The notes under the pieces: generated by a model
Seen by the model: the letters and a program-made list of their open reading frames with translations, nothing else
The model's database searches: none
What the model was told of the DNA's origin: nothing
Source: Myxococcota bacterium
Lineage (GTDB): Bacteria > Myxococcota_A > Polyangia > Polyangiales > Houyiibacteriaceae
NCBI GenBank assembly: GCA_020629955.1
Contig: JAHDCI010000003.1
Coordinates: 1 to 64,000, forward strand
DNA: 64,000 bases
Direction: 5' to 3'
Made by a program: the position numbers and the translations under genes
In this document: positions 17,896-26,221 of the stretch, in pieces
Position numbering within the stretch: position 1 is the stretch's first letter
Layout: each line of letters opens with the position of its first letter

Positions 17896-17922
17896 CCCTC
17901 CATCGGGAGACGATGGAGGGCC
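17895..17922. terminator. bidirectional hairpin between convergent genes
   Basis: A perfect 10-bp stem CCCTCCATCG/CGATGGAGGG (17896-17905 and 17911-17920), extendable by one G-C pair, encloses a 5-base loop. It lies directly after the stop of the 16903 gene and 30 bp from the stop of the convergent GMC oxidoreductase gene. The T-run is weak. Confidence 0.75.
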
Positions 17923-17950
17923 TTCGTTCGCGTGAAACTCGGCGAAGCGA

Positions 17951-19462
17951 CTAAGCGGCTTTGCTCCGCTTGCGTACGTCTGCCAGCAACTCTGCGGCGC
18001 GCCAGACGATCGCGTTGATCGAGTGCTGCGGGTTCACGCCAAGGTTCGTCGGGAAGACCGACGCGTCCATGACGGAGAGGTTTCGATACTTGTGCGAAGT
18101 CAGCGTTGGATCGACCACGCTCTGCTTCGGATCGTGACCGGCGACGGCTGTTCCGAAGAGATGGGAGGCGACGAGGTGAATCGCGCCCCGCTTCCACTTT
18201 CGATGGGCGTGCTCGTCGAGCATTGCCTCCGAGGTCAGTACTTCGGGCAGGCCGGTGATGCCAGGATAGACCTCGGTGGCGCCTGCGCGGAACATCATCC
18301 GCATCAGTAGCACCATGGCTTCTTGCGCCTTTCGAAGGTCATCGCTGGTGGGCTCATAGACCGCGATCGGTGCTCCGCCTGGACCTGAGTAGATGCGTCC
18401 CTTGGCCTGCATGCGTACCTGCGCGCACCACTGCGCGTAGTGGTCCATCATGCCCATTCGCTTCTGCCATTCTTTCCCGACACCGGGGAGCCGGGCCGCC
18501 AAAAGCTCGGGCGGCAATGAGAGTGACTCAAGCTTATAACCGAGGTGCCGAAGCGGGACTTCGTAGCCCTGCGTCGCGCCGAAAGTCATCCGAACCGGCT
18601 CGGGAAACTGACCTACGATCGCTGCTCCAGGATGCGCTTGAAAGCGCCGGCCGACCATTCCCCGCATGCCGCTTCGAAGCAAAATGCCAGGGGTGTGTAC
18701 GACGCCGGCGGAGACGACCACATGCTCGGCGCGGACGCGGAAACGGGCTTCGGGTTTCCGGGTTTCGGGATCCATCACGGAGCCGAGAACACCGACAACT
18801 TTTCCGCGTTCGATCCAGAGCCGGTCGACGCGGCGAAGCGTCTGCAGGCGCGCCCCAAAACGCTGTGCCGTCGGCACAAACGATACGTCCATGCTGCGGC
18901 GTCGTTCGTTCGGGCAACCTTGCAGACACTGGGAGGACCCTTCGCAACGTCCCGCGTTTCTCTCCATGGATTTACCGGGGAGCCCCATGAGGTCCGACGC
19001 GCGCCGCATCATCGCCGCGTTGCCGCCCAGGACATCATCGCCGGTTGTCTCCACCTCGAGTTCGTCTTCGATGGTCTCGTAGATTCGGTCCATCTCAGAA
19101 CGCTCGAGGAGTGGCGCGAGGCCGTGATTTTTGATCCAATCCTCTCGGACATCCTCTGGAAGACGCCAGATGATCCCCGAGTTGATCGCGGTGCTTCCTC
19201 CGACGCAGGAACCCTGCATGAGCGGCATTGGAGCAAGCCCTGCGGTTGTCTGTGTGCCGGCGCCGCGCATCGCGCTGCTGAGCGCACCGATAATATCCCG
19301 GGGTCGATTCTTCGTGTGAAGACGCGGGCCCTCCTCGAGCATCAAGACATCAATGCCCTTTTCGGCAAGCACTCGTGCAGCGGTGGCACCACCAGCGCCA
19401 GTCCCAACGATGACGACTTCCGCACGCTCGTCCTGAATCTTTTTTCGCCACGGTCCGATCAT
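17951..19462 (-). CDS. GMC-family FAD-dependent oxidoreductase
   Basis: The 503-aa protein has the FAD-binding Rossmann motif 'VVIVGTGAGGATAARVLAEKGIDVLMLEEG' near residues 16-45, the GMC motif 'GSCVGGSTAINSGIIWRLP', a Cys-rich patch 'CEGSSQCLQGCPNERRR' typical of membrane-linked or cholesterol-oxidase-like GMC enzymes, and the C-terminal 'HLFGTAVAGHDPKQSVVD' plus 'VMDASVFPTNLGVNPQHSINAIVWRAAELL' containing the active-site His/Asn. It oxidises an alcohol or steroid, substrate unknown. It overlaps the small-subunit gene by 4 bp and is the last gene of the operon. Confidence 0.9.
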   Translation of the reverse strand: MIGPWRKKIQDERAEVVIVGTGAGGATAARVLAEKGIDVLMLEEGPRLHTKNRPRDIIGALSSAMRGAGTQTTAGLAPMPLMQGSCVGGSTAINSGIIWRLPEDVREDWIKNHGLAPLLERSEMDRIYETIEDELEVETTGDDVLGGNAAMMRRASDLMGLPGKSMERNAGRCEGSSQCLQGCPNERRRSMDVSFVPTAQRFGARLQTLRRVDRLWIERGKVVGVLGSVMDPETRKPEARFRVRAEHVVVSAGVVHTPGILLRSGMRGMVGRRFQAHPGAAIVGQFPEPVRMTFGATQGYEVPLRHLGYKLESLSLPPELLAARLPGVGKEWQKRMGMMDHYAQWCAQVRMQAKGRIYSGPGGAPIAVYEPTSDDLRKAQEAMVLLMRMMFRAGATEVYPGITGLPEVLTSEAMLDEHAHRKWKRGAIHLVASHLFGTAVAGHDPKQSVVDPTLTSHKYRNLSVMDASVFPTNLGVNPQHSINAIVWRAAELLADVRKRSKAA

Positions 19463-19914
19463 TTTGCGCTCTCCGACTTCTTCTTGATGCGTAGCTTTAT
19501 GGGGGTGCCTGAATCTCTCTCTTTGTCATATCGAGAGCGTCGACGAATATCGTCGACACCGAGCAAGGCCATCCCTGTCTGAACCTTTAGGAGCCACGTC
19601 AGCTCGCGAACCGCGGCGTTCGAGTGGGCGCTCAGTTCGCCAAGAAGCTCTGTTCGCTCCTCACGCGAGAGCCCATTCACCGACTTGAGCCCGCGCCCCG
19701 TCCATACGGGGGACGTCGCGATCATAACAACCGCGGCGCGGAGCCCGAGTTTCGCAACCGGCGTCGCGTGCCGGTTGAGCACAGCGAAGTCGTCGGCGTA
19801 GTCGACTTCGCCTGGCGCCGGTGCAAGTTCGCCCTCTTCCGTGATCGTCGAAGGTGGAGCGAAGCTCTCGAAGATGGATTGAATCCACTTCTTTTCAGGA
19901 GATGTCAGCTTCAT
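19459..19914 (-). CDS. small subunit-like protein of the GMC dehydrogenase
   Basis: The 151-aa protein is encoded immediately before the GMC oxidoreductase with ATGA overlaps on both sides. Its pattern 'SPEKKWIQSIFESFAPP' and the helical remainder resemble gluconate 2-dehydrogenase subunit 3-type partners, which help GMC dehydrogenases fold or be exported. No Tat signal is visible. The partner role is inferred mainly from context. Confidence 0.6.
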   Translation of the reverse strand: MKLTSPEKKWIQSIFESFAPPSTITEEGELAPAPGEVDYADDFAVLNRHATPVAKLGLRAAVVMIATSPVWTGRGLKSVNGLSREERTELLGELSAHSNAAVRELTWLLKVQTGMALLGVDDIRRRSRYDKERDSGTPIKLRIKKKSESAK

Positions 19915-20675
19915 GTCGATTCCTTCTTTTCCTTTGCGCGGTCCATCGTGTCCCTTAGCTCGCGAATCTTTGCGCTCGTCGCCCCGTCCAAACGCTCAAG
20001 GACTCGCAGGGCAAGGCGCCGCGTCGCCTCAGCGTCGCCGGCCTCCAGGAGGTCCACGATCCGCTCATACGTTTTCACGATCGCGGACGCATTCAGCATA
20101 AAGGCAGCTTCAAAACCTCGATTGCCGAGGATGATTCTTTGCACGGTGTTGAAGAGCAGCTCGAGCGCGAGATTATTGGTTGCCCGCACCATGCCCTGCG
20201 CGAAACGAAGGTCGGCCTGCATGAACTTCCGTGGCGAAGTAACGAGCTCATGCAGCTCCGCGACGATCGCCCGGAGGTGACGAATATCGTCTTCGCCGGA
20301 GCGTTCACACGCGAGCGTCACGACCTCCACCGCGATGAGCCGACGAACCTCCAAGAGCTGCTCGATCAAACGTACCGGCAGCTCTCCCCCCGAAAGCGAA
20401 AGCTGCATCAGGTGACCAATGACTTCAATGCCGCCGGACTCTCGAAAGTCGCGAACTCGGTTGCCTGCGCCGTGTTCTTTGGCGATGAGTCCCTCCGCCT
20501 CCAGCGTGGACAAGGCGGAACGAAGGGACAGACGGCTGACGTCGAGTGACGTCGCGAGTTCACGTTCCGCGGGAAGGGTGGTGCCAGGCGCGTACTCATT
20601 CGATAGAATGGCGCGGCGAAGCGTTCCCGCGACGGAATCCGCAACCGTGGTTTTCGAATTGGTATCACCACTCAT
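19911..20675 (-). CDS. GntR-family (FadR subfamily) transcriptional regulator
   Basis: A protein of about 254 aa. The N-terminal winged helix 'LRRAILSNEYAPGTTLPAERELATSLDVSRLSLRSALSTLEAEGLIAKEHGAGNRV' is a textbook GntR domain. An all-helical FadR-type C-terminal domain follows with the probable metal/ligand segment 'DLRFAQGMVRATNNLALELL'. ATG 20675 is preferred over the in-frame TTG at 20687. It is the first gene of the operon with the two oxidoreductase subunits, and it overlies and follows two FadR-type operators, so autoregulation is expected. Ligand unknown. Confidence 0.9.
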   Translation of the reverse strand: MSGDTNSKTTVADSVAGTLRRAILSNEYAPGTTLPAERELATSLDVSRLSLRSALSTLEAEGLIAKEHGAGNRVRDFRESGGIEVIGHLMQLSLSGGELPVRLIEQLLEVRRLIAVEVVTLACERSGEDDIRHLRAIVAELHELVTSPRKFMQADLRFAQGMVRATNNLALELLFNTVQRIILGNRGFEAAFMLNASAIVKTYERIVDLLEAGDAEATRRLALRVLERLDGATSAKIRELRDTMDRAKEKKEST

Positions 20676-20688
20676 TGGTATTACCAAT
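20660..20688. promoter_or_regulatory. two FadR-type operators at the start of the GMC operon
   Basis: TGGTATTACCA (20676-20686, within the longer palindrome ATTGGTATTACCAAT at 20674-20688) and TGGTATCACCA (20660-20670) both match the FadR-subfamily consensus TNGTNNNACNA. Their centres are 16 bp apart and they cover the start codon of the GntR gene. I infer autorepression of the regulator and its oxidoreductase operon. Confidence 0.75.
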
Positions 20689-20868
20689 ATCAGGCAATCC
20701 CCAGTGGGGCAAGTGATTTTGGCGAAGGGGGGTTCAGTGTCCGTGAAGGTGTATCCTCATCTGGAACGATATTCGAGTGTGTATCCTCGACCCAGGTCAA
20801 CGAAGGTCTCATCATAACCTTATCGGCGTGTTGGAAAACAAAGATAAAGCCGCCGGAAAGGTCTTGAA

Positions 20869-21951
20869 ATGAAGTCTCCATGTGTATCCTTGAATTTCTC
20901 CGTTTTCTGTCTCCTAGTCGCTGCCTTGGGCTCTGCCTGTGCGCCCGGTGTTTCCAAATCGGAGGCCGCTGCGCGCGATGGCATCGATCCGGCGGACGGC
21001 GCGGATTACTGCGAATTGAATGGCTGGTACGGTGACGGTGAGTGCGATGAGTTCTGCGTGCGCGCCGATCTGGATGATTGCGTCTCCTGTCTGGCGATTC
21101 CGGAATGCGACCCTGGATACTCCCAGGTGGAAACGTGCGCGCCCGGTAGTGAGTGCATGGAGCTCAGCCTCTGCGGCGTGACCATTCTCTGCGAGGCCAA
21201 CGCGGTAAGCTGCGCCGCCGTTCCGACGTGCGAAGAAGGCGAAGAAGAAGTTGAAAGCTGCGAAGGTTCGGAGAACTGCGATGCACGCAGCCTTTGCGAC
21301 CAGACCATCTACTGTCGCCGAGATGAGGTGCGCTGTCTGGCTGAACCGGTCTGTGCGGAGGGCGAGGCCGAGGTCGAGTCGTGCGAAGGGCGTGAGCCGT
21401 GTCATGAGGTTCGGGCCTGCGGCGTCGTGAAGTATTGTGAGCCGGTCGCGACCTGCGCCGCGCTGCCAGTCTGCGAAGCGGACGAGAGCGAGGTGGAGAG
21501 CTGCGAGGGCATCGACTTCTGTGAGCCCCGATCGATCTGCGGGACGACCATCTATTGCGAGCGCCCTGCCGTCGCTTGTGCCGCCGTCCCCACCTGTTCC
21601 GAGGAAGAGGTCGAAGTGGAGAGCTGCGAGGGACGTCCGGATTGCCATGAGGTTGAGGTCTGCGGCCGGACCATCTTCTGCGAAGAAGCCAGTGTGACCT
21701 GTGCCGCGATCCCTGTTTGCGCGGAAGACGAGGTGGAAGTGGAGAGCTGCGAAGGGCGCGAGGATTGCTACTCGGCGGAGCTCTGCGGTCACACGATTTT
21801 CTGCGAAGCGGATGGTGGCGTGACCTGCGCGGCGTTCCCCACGTGCGGCGAGGGAGAACGTTACGTCTCCGAAGAAGAGTGCCTGCGTCGAGACGATTGT
21901 TATGCCGTCTCGCTTTGCGGCTCGACCTCCTACTGCGCACCTATCGAATAG
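20869..21951 (+). CDS. Cys-rich tandem-repeat lipoprotein
   Basis: The 360-aa protein has a lipoprotein signal (ALGSAC, Cys about residue 24), then a 'NGWYGDGECDEFC' motif found in secreted Myxococcota proteins. Seven tandem repeats of about 41 residues follow, each with six cysteines in the pattern C-x(5)-C-x(9-10)-C-x(5)-C-x(5-6)-C-x(5)-C, core 'EVESCEG...CG.TI.C'. The repeats are strongly acidic. The pattern suggests small disulfide-bonded modules stacked on the cell surface. I do not recognise a named domain, and function is unknown. It is followed by a strong hairpin at 21995. Confidence 0.8.
   Translation: MKSPCVSLNFSVFCLLVAALGSACAPGVSKSEAAARDGIDPADGADYCELNGWYGDGECDEFCVRADLDDCVSCLAIPECDPGYSQVETCAPGSECMELSLCGVTILCEANAVSCAAVPTCEEGEEEVESCEGSENCDARSLCDQTIYCRRDEVRCLAEPVCAEGEAEVESCEGREPCHEVRACGVVKYCEPVATCAALPVCEADESEVESCEGIDFCEPRSICGTTIYCERPAVACAAVPTCSEEEVEVESCEGRPDCHEVEVCGRTIFCEEASVTCAAIPVCAEDEVEVESCEGREDCYSAELCGHTIFCEADGGVTCAAFPTCGEGERYVSEEECLRRDDCYAVSLCGSTSYCAPIE
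21069..21948 (+). repeat. seven in-frame coding repeats of about 123 bp
   Basis: These are coding repeats inside the Cys-rich lipoprotein gene, each about 41 codons. The best conserved DNA is the segment encoding 'EVESCEG' in repeats 2-6. The last repeat has diverged ('YVSEEEC'). Confidence 0.8.
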
Positions 21952-21994
21952 CGAACGCCTCGCATGTTTGAGGACATCATCCTTTGATAGAGTA

Positions 21995-22028
21995 GCGAGA
22001 CGCGTGGGCCCCCGCCGGCGCGTCTCGC
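21995..22028 (+). terminator. strong hairpin between the Cys-rich gene and the TIGR02147 gene
   Basis: Perfect 10-bp arms GCGAGACGCG/CGCGTCTCGC (21995-22004 and 22019-22028) enclose a GC-rich 14-base loop. It lies 43 bp after the Cys-rich gene stop and only 12 bp before ATG 22041, so it is either a terminator or an attenuator that would fold next to the downstream start. Confidence 0.6.
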
Positions 22029-22040
22029 TTGTCTTCGCGT

Positions 22041-22871
22041 ATGCCTTCGAAACCCAACGTCTTCGACTATCTCGATTATCGCGACTACCTGCGCGATACC
22101 TACGAGTTCAAGAAAGCCGAACGCTCAAGCTTTTCGTATCGCGCGTTCGCGCGCCGTGCGGGAACGAAGGCGCCGAATCATCTGAAACGCGTGATCGATG
22201 GGGATAGACACCTCGGCGCGGCCGCGATGCCGGGCTACCTACGTGCGCTCGATCTGAGCGGCGATGAAGCGGAGTTTTTTCAGGAGCTCGTCGCGCTTGC
22301 ATCGAGCAAGACGCTTCGTGCGCGCCGCGAGATCCTCGCGCGGCTCAATCGGTTTCGGGGATACCGCGCCGCTCAGCATCTCGATGTTGATTTCCGCGAA
22401 TATCATAGCGAGTGGTACATCCCCGCAATTCGAGAGATGGTGGCGACGCCGCACTTTCGAAATGATCCGAAGTGGATTGGTCAGCGTTTGCTTCCGAAGG
22501 TGTCGTCCAAGGACGTGAAGCGGGCGCTCGCCTTGCTCGAACGACTCGGCATGATCGAGAAAGTGGGCGATGATTATCACGCGTCCCACCCCGTGGTTTC
22601 AACGGGAGCCTTGGTGGAGCGCGTGCACGTTGCGGCATTTCACGAGACGATGAGTCGAAAGGCCGTCGCCTCCATCGAAGAGGTGCCTCATGCGCTAAGA
22701 GAGCTTGGAGGCTTGACCTTCTCGGTCGGAGAAGATCAGTTAGAGGCACTCAAGGCACGCCTTCGAGAAATTCGGCGCGAGCTGATCGCATTCGAGGAGA
22801 CAGGGACCCGGCAGCGGGTGGTTCATGTCAACATTCAACTCTTTCCGCTGACTGAGAATTTGGAGAAGTAG
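22041..22871 (+). CDS. TIGR02147 family protein
   Basis: A protein of about 276 aa. The opening 'VFDYLDYRDYLRDTYEFKKAERSSFSYRAFARRAG' and 'FFQELVALASSKT' match TIGR02147, a family abundant in Fibrobacter, Bdellovibrio and Myxococcota. The N-terminal part looks like a HTH regulator, and the C-terminal DUF4423-like part holds 'ALLERLGMIEKVGDDYHAS' and ends with the characteristic 'VVHVNIQLFPLT'. These proteins often pair with secreted partners, and a lipoprotein gene follows by 1 bp. The precise role is unknown. Confidence 0.85.
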   Translation: MPSKPNVFDYLDYRDYLRDTYEFKKAERSSFSYRAFARRAGTKAPNHLKRVIDGDRHLGAAAMPGYLRALDLSGDEAEFFQELVALASSKTLRARREILARLNRFRGYRAAQHLDVDFREYHSEWYIPAIREMVATPHFRNDPKWIGQRLLPKVSSKDVKRALALLERLGMIEKVGDDYHASHPVVSTGALVERVHVAAFHETMSRKAVASIEEVPHALRELGGLTFSVGEDQLEALKARLREIRRELIAFEETGTRQRVVHVNIQLFPLTENLEK

Positions 22872-22872
22872 C

Positions 22873-23541
22873 GTGCGTTTGAGGAAAGTCCTTCTTGTTC
22901 TGCTGAGCCTCGTCGCCGGCGCTTGCGTTGCGACGGATACGGGGAACCCGAGCGCCAGCGTTAATCTCGATGCACTTCTTCCTCCCCAGGTCGGGGTTGC
23001 GTCGTTTCCGGATCCTTTTGTCGTGGAAGCGGCGGCCGGAACCGCCAACCCGGCGGAAGGCGAAATCGTCTTCCGAATCGCAGCCCCGGGCGGAGAAGAT
23101 GTCCGGGTGAATGTGGAGGCGGACGGGCGCTTTGCAGCGGCCATTCCGATCGCCGAGATGGGCTCTTTGGTTCAGCTCGAGCATCGATACGTCGGCGGCC
23201 CAGGAGAAGTCGCGCTCCTTACGATGACGTATGAAGAAGATGTCCGCGTCGCGGCGGAGCTTGCCGGCTGTATTCAAATCCCTCGCTACATCGACTCGAC
23301 CGAGGGCGGGATCGTAGAGCTGCAGATCGAGAACACCTGCAGCGAAGAGGTGCGCTTTGGAGCCGCGCGCGTGCGTGGCGAAAGCGGCGCCCGAGTCGAC
23401 GACGCCCCGACCGCACTGCCCGCGGGAGAGAGTGGAAGGATCACCCTGAATCTACAGGCTGGCGCAGACGATATTCTTCTGATCCCGATCGCGGCGCCCC
23501 AGGTCGACCAACGGGTGGTCTCTATCTACCCGGCGCTCTGA
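22873..23541 (+). CDS. lipoprotein of unknown function (TIGR02147 partner)
   Basis: The 222-aa protein starts at GTG 22873, one base after the TIGR02147 stop. It has a lipoprotein signal (LVAGAC) followed by 'DTGNP', a sequence seen at the mature N-terminus of many Myxococcota lipoproteins. The rest is beta-rich, Ala/Glu/Val-rich, with a cysteine pair ('GCIQIPR', 'NTCSEEV') that may form a disulfide. It is presumably translationally coupled to the regulator gene. Confidence 0.7.
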   Translation: MRLRKVLLVLLSLVAGACVATDTGNPSASVNLDALLPPQVGVASFPDPFVVEAAAGTANPAEGEIVFRIAAPGGEDVRVNVEADGRFAAAIPIAEMGSLVQLEHRYVGGPGEVALLTMTYEEDVRVAAELAGCIQIPRYIDSTEGGIVELQIENTCSEEVRFGAARVRGESGARVDDAPTALPAGESGRITLNLQAGADDILLIPIAAPQVDQRVVSIYPAL

Positions 23542-23765
23542 TTCGATGGCCTTCTGGGCCGCACCGGCCAGAGCTCGTTTCGGGGTTTCGAATATCGCTT
23601 CACGGCGCTTTTGAGCACTCACCCGCCATCCGGCCTTTTCACTGCACGCGAATATTCGGCGTCAATGTGGACGCGTCGGCGCACACAAAAATTCCGCAAT
23701 TCGACAATGGGAATAAATCAGCGGGCTTGCTAGAGTCTGCGCCCAGCGCCTGCTAAGGAGTTCCC
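23542..23765. other. intergenic region, 224 bp
   Basis: A short bulged hairpin at about 23554-23574 (TCTGG-CCG/CGG-CCAGA) after the lipoprotein stop may terminate transcription. The second half is AT-richer and probably holds the promoter of the 23766 gene, which has a near-ideal AAGGAG ribosome site. No gene seen. Confidence 0.4.
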
Positions 23766-24377
23766 ATGCGCCGTATTTTGATTTCCCTCGCTATGTTTGC
23801 CTCTCTCGCCGCTTGTGGTGGAGCGGGTCGTGCCGATATCACGATCGCCCCGATGCCCGATGGCGCGAGCTTTCACGGTGTTTGGCAGTCTCCGCAGTAC
23901 GGAGATATGCATCTGTGCCAGACGGGGAGTAGTGTGATCGGCGATTACGAAAAGGATGAGCGCCGGGGCCGAATCCAGGGAACGATTCAAGGCAATACGC
24001 TCCGCTACACGTGGGAAGAGCGGCGCCAGATGGTCGTCGGACGAACGCAGGTCACCCGCGGCCGGGGCTACTTCCAGCTGGTTTTGGGCGAAGACAACAA
24101 TCAGTACTTCACTGGCGAGTGGGGGGTCGACGAGCAAGAGACCGGAGGCGGACCTTGGAACGCTGCGAAGCTCAATGAGCGTCGCCGTCCGACGCGCTGC
24201 ACCAGCATGGAAAGCTCTGGCGGTTCGTCGAGTAGCTCCTCCGGTGGATACGACGACTACGATTCATCCGATAGCTACGATAGCAATAGCGATAGTGGTT
24301 CAAGCTACGAATCCGATACGCCGACCGACAACAGCGACGTGGATACAGAAGCGCTCGAAGGGCTCGACGAGTTCTAA
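23766..24377 (+). CDS. lipoprotein with Ser/Asp/Tyr-rich low-complexity tail
   Basis: The 203-aa protein has a lipoprotein signal (LAACGG, Cys about residue 17) and the ribosome site AAGGAG 6 bases before ATG. The middle section 'FHGVWQSPQYGDMHLCQTGSSVIGDYEKDERRGRIQGTIQGNTLRYTWEE' is a small beta-barrel-like segment found in many short lipoproteins. The last 60 residues are a disordered SSGG/YDDYDSSDSYDS tract. Function unknown. Confidence 0.75.
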   Translation: MRRILISLAMFASLAACGGAGRADITIAPMPDGASFHGVWQSPQYGDMHLCQTGSSVIGDYEKDERRGRIQGTIQGNTLRYTWEERRQMVVGRTQVTRGRGYFQLVLGEDNNQYFTGEWGVDEQETGGGPWNAAKLNERRRPTRCTSMESSGGSSSSSSGGYDDYDSSDSYDSNSDSGSSYESDTPTDNSDVDTEALEGLDEF

Positions 24378-24421
24378 GCGTGGCTCAATCGCTTGAAGGT
24401 CGACGCTCCTGACCGACATTG

Positions 24422-24454
24422 CGCCCTCCTGCGATCTTCGTTTGGAGGGCGTTT
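24422..24454 (+). terminator. Rho-independent terminator after the 23766 lipoprotein gene
   Basis: CGCCCTCC (24422-24429) pairs with GGAGGGCG (24444-24451), followed by TTT. It lies 45 bp after the 23766 gene stop and ends 10 bp before the ATG of the next gene, so it could also attenuate that gene. Confidence 0.65.
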
Positions 24455-24464
24455 GAATATCCCC

Positions 24465-24878
24465 ATGACGATTCGAAGTTCTTTCCTCTGGTTCTCTTGT
24501 GCGCTCCTTAGCGCTTGCGTCAGTCCATCGACGCTCGCCATTCAAGGAAGTTCCCTCGTTTCCGGCGCGAGCGGGGAAGTTCAACTTGAGCAGGTCGAAG
24601 GCGGTTCGTGGATGGTGAGCGTTGCCCTCGAGCAGCTTCCGGCACCGGAGCGAATTGGGGGACAGCACCGCTACGTGGTTTGGGCACTCCTCGAAGGAGA
24701 GGTGATCGCCTCGGAGACCGTTCGCTACGTCGAAGAGCATCGAGCGGGACGGTCGATGCTCGTCGCTCCAGAGCGTCCGGATCGCTTGATCGTTTCTGCG
24801 GAGCGCAGTGAACACGAGAGCGTTCCGAGCGAGTTCCTTCTTTTCGATGATGCGCTGACGGAAGCTGCGGAGAGGTAA
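24465..24878 (+). CDS. small lipoprotein of unknown function
   Basis: A protein of about 137 aa from ATG 24465. Lipoprotein signal 'SFLWFSCALLSACVSP' (Cys about residue 17); the mature part is beta-rich, with 'GGSWMVSVALEQLPAPERI' and 'HRYVVWALLEGEVIASETVRY' suggesting an immunoglobulin-like or lipocalin-like sandwich. No family recognised. It converges with the 24884 gene, only 5 bp apart. Confidence 0.65.
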   Translation: MTIRSSFLWFSCALLSACVSPSTLAIQGSSLVSGASGEVQLEQVEGGSWMVSVALEQLPAPERIGGQHRYVVWALLEGEVIASETVRYVEEHRAGRSMLVAPERPDRLIVSAERSEHESVPSEFLLFDDALTEAAER

Positions 24879-24883
24879 CGTTC

Positions 24884-25306
24884 TCAGAACTCAGGGAGCG
24901 GACGGATCTCCGCCTCGGGGTCGACCGCTCGACGTGCCAACACTTCATCGTCTTCGCGGCGCACCACCAGTTCGAGCCGTTCCCGTCGAAGGATGAGCGT
25001 CTCGGTATTGGGCCCCCACCAACACTGGGCGCGAACCAGTTCACCCTCGGTCGGTCGTTGATGGGTACACGCGCCCTCGAAGATTCCAAGCGGCGTCTCT
25101 TCTCGAAGGCCCGTATGCGCGATCAGGACGAGCGTCACTTCGGTTTCCGGGGCTTCGTCTTCGTCGGTCTCCTGTTCTTCGAAGCGAAGGGAGACGACGA
25201 GCGGCGGCGTACCTTCTTCGGGAGCGGCGATCGCGGGTCTCGGCGCCGCGCTTCCACAGGCAGAGATGGCCAGGATAAGAGGGGCCAGTTTGAGGAGTGA
25301 GCTCAT
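24884..25306 (-). CDS. small acidic lipoprotein of unknown function
   Basis: The 140-aa protein has the lipobox ISACGS (Cys about residue 17), an Ala/Pro-rich linker and a Glu-rich beta region ('[28 protein letters not shown]'). Two cysteines ('EGACTHQ' and 'AQCWWGPN') could form a disulfide. It begins with an ATGA overlap with the GST gene, so it is translated from the same message. Function unknown. Confidence 0.65.
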   Translation of the reverse strand: MSSLLKLAPLILAISACGSAAPRPAIAAPEEGTPPLVVSLRFEEQETDEDEAPETEVTLVLIAHTGLREETPLGIFEGACTHQRPTEGELVRAQCWWGPNTETLILRRERLELVVRREDDEVLARRAVDPEAEIRPLPEF

Positions 25307-25962
25307 ACGAGCATCTTACGTCCGGTGGCCTGGATTTTCTTGTCGCCGTCGCCCCGCTTGATGCGCTCGGGAATTGCGAGGCCCCGCTCAACCGCGGGCC
25401 GGGCGCGGATCGCATCATGCCAACGCTGCAAAGCATCGAGGCCGTCTAGCGTGAGCCCGGACCACTCGTAGGTCCGAACCCAAGCGAAGTTCGCGATGTC
25501 GGCGATGGAATAGTCTCCCGCCAGGTACTCCGTTTCGTTGAGTCGGCGGTTGAGCACCTCGAGGAGACGACGCGATTCCCGCTGGTACCGTTCGATGGCG
25601 AAAGGGATCTTCTCTTCCGCGTAGCGAAAGAAGACATTGGCCTGCCCCATCATCGGACCGACCCCGCCCATCTGAAACATCAACCATTGGATCGCGCGGG
25701 ACCGCCCTTCTGCGCTCTTCGGCAGCAGCGCATCGAATTTCTCGGCGAGGTGCAAGAGAATGGCGCCCGACTCGAAGATCGGAAAGTCACCATCCACGAG
25801 AACAGGGATTCGGCCGTTTGGATTGAGCTCGAGAAACCACGCCTCCTTTTGCTCCTTCTTTCGGAAGTCGATCGGCTTTACTTCGTAGTCGACGCCGAGC
25901 TCCTCAAGAGCGATTGAAATCTTGTGTCCGTTGGGGGTAGGGGCGGTGTAGAGCGTTAGCAT
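25303..25962 (-). CDS. glutathione S-transferase family protein (YghU/YfcG-like)
   Basis: The 219-aa protein starts at ATG 25962 with '[28 protein letters not shown]', a thioredoxin-fold GST N-domain in which 'PTPNGHK' replaces the usual Cys/Ser motif, as in the YghU/YfcG (Nu) class. '[12 protein letters not shown]' and '[14 protein letters not shown]' form the glutathione site, and an all-helical C-domain contains '[17 protein letters not shown]'. It likely uses glutathione for reduction or conjugation of peroxides or electrophiles. Upstream in-frame codons exist, but they run through the repeat element at 25989-26146, so ATG 25962 is preferred. Confidence 0.88.
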   Translation of the reverse strand: MLTLYTAPTPNGHKISIALEELGVDYEVKPIDFRKKEQKEAWFLELNPNGRIPVLVDGDFPIFESGAILLHLAEKFDALLPKSAEGRSRAIQWLMFQMGGVGPMMGQANVFFRYAEEKIPFAIERYQRESRRLLEVLNRRLNETEYLAGDYSIADIANFAWVRTYEWSGLTLDGLDALQRWHDAIRARPAVERGLAIPERIKRGDGDKKIQATGRKMLV

Positions 25963-25988
25963 CGTTTCTTCTTTTTCGTAGGTATCTA

Positions 25989-26146
25989 GTGCGTGGTTCA
26001 CATCGCTAGAAGGGCCCTCTTCCGCCAGGAACGCGGAGGCGAGCTTCGCTTTTCCTTCGATATACTCGGCATGTCGTTCGTTGACCGAAGCTCGCCTCGG
26101 CGCCCCTGACGAAAGATCATCCCTTCTCTCGATGTGATCCCCGCAC
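25989..26146. repeat. MITE-like or structured repeat element, copy A
   Basis: A 158-bp intergenic element has imperfect terminal inverted repeats (25989-26014 versus 26121-26146, 22 of 26 matching) and a perfect internal 11-bp inverted repeat (26038-26048 versus 26086-26096). A related copy lies at about 47875-48023 in the same orientation, by eye about 80-85% identical. It encodes no plausible protein. It could be a MITE, a REP/BIME-like element or a structured RNA gene. Confidence 0.7.
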
Positions 26147-26221
26147 CAGTCTGTAGCCCGCTCCGCGAAGAGGAAAGGGTTTTGGTCCCTCCGGTGCATT
26201 CCACGATACGCTGGTGCAAGA

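Noticed and set aside
21069-21948. CRISPR-like array
   Set aside because: The repeats are in-frame coding repeats with no constant repeat/spacer structure; the same holds for 31010-31460. No CRISPR array was seen in the window.
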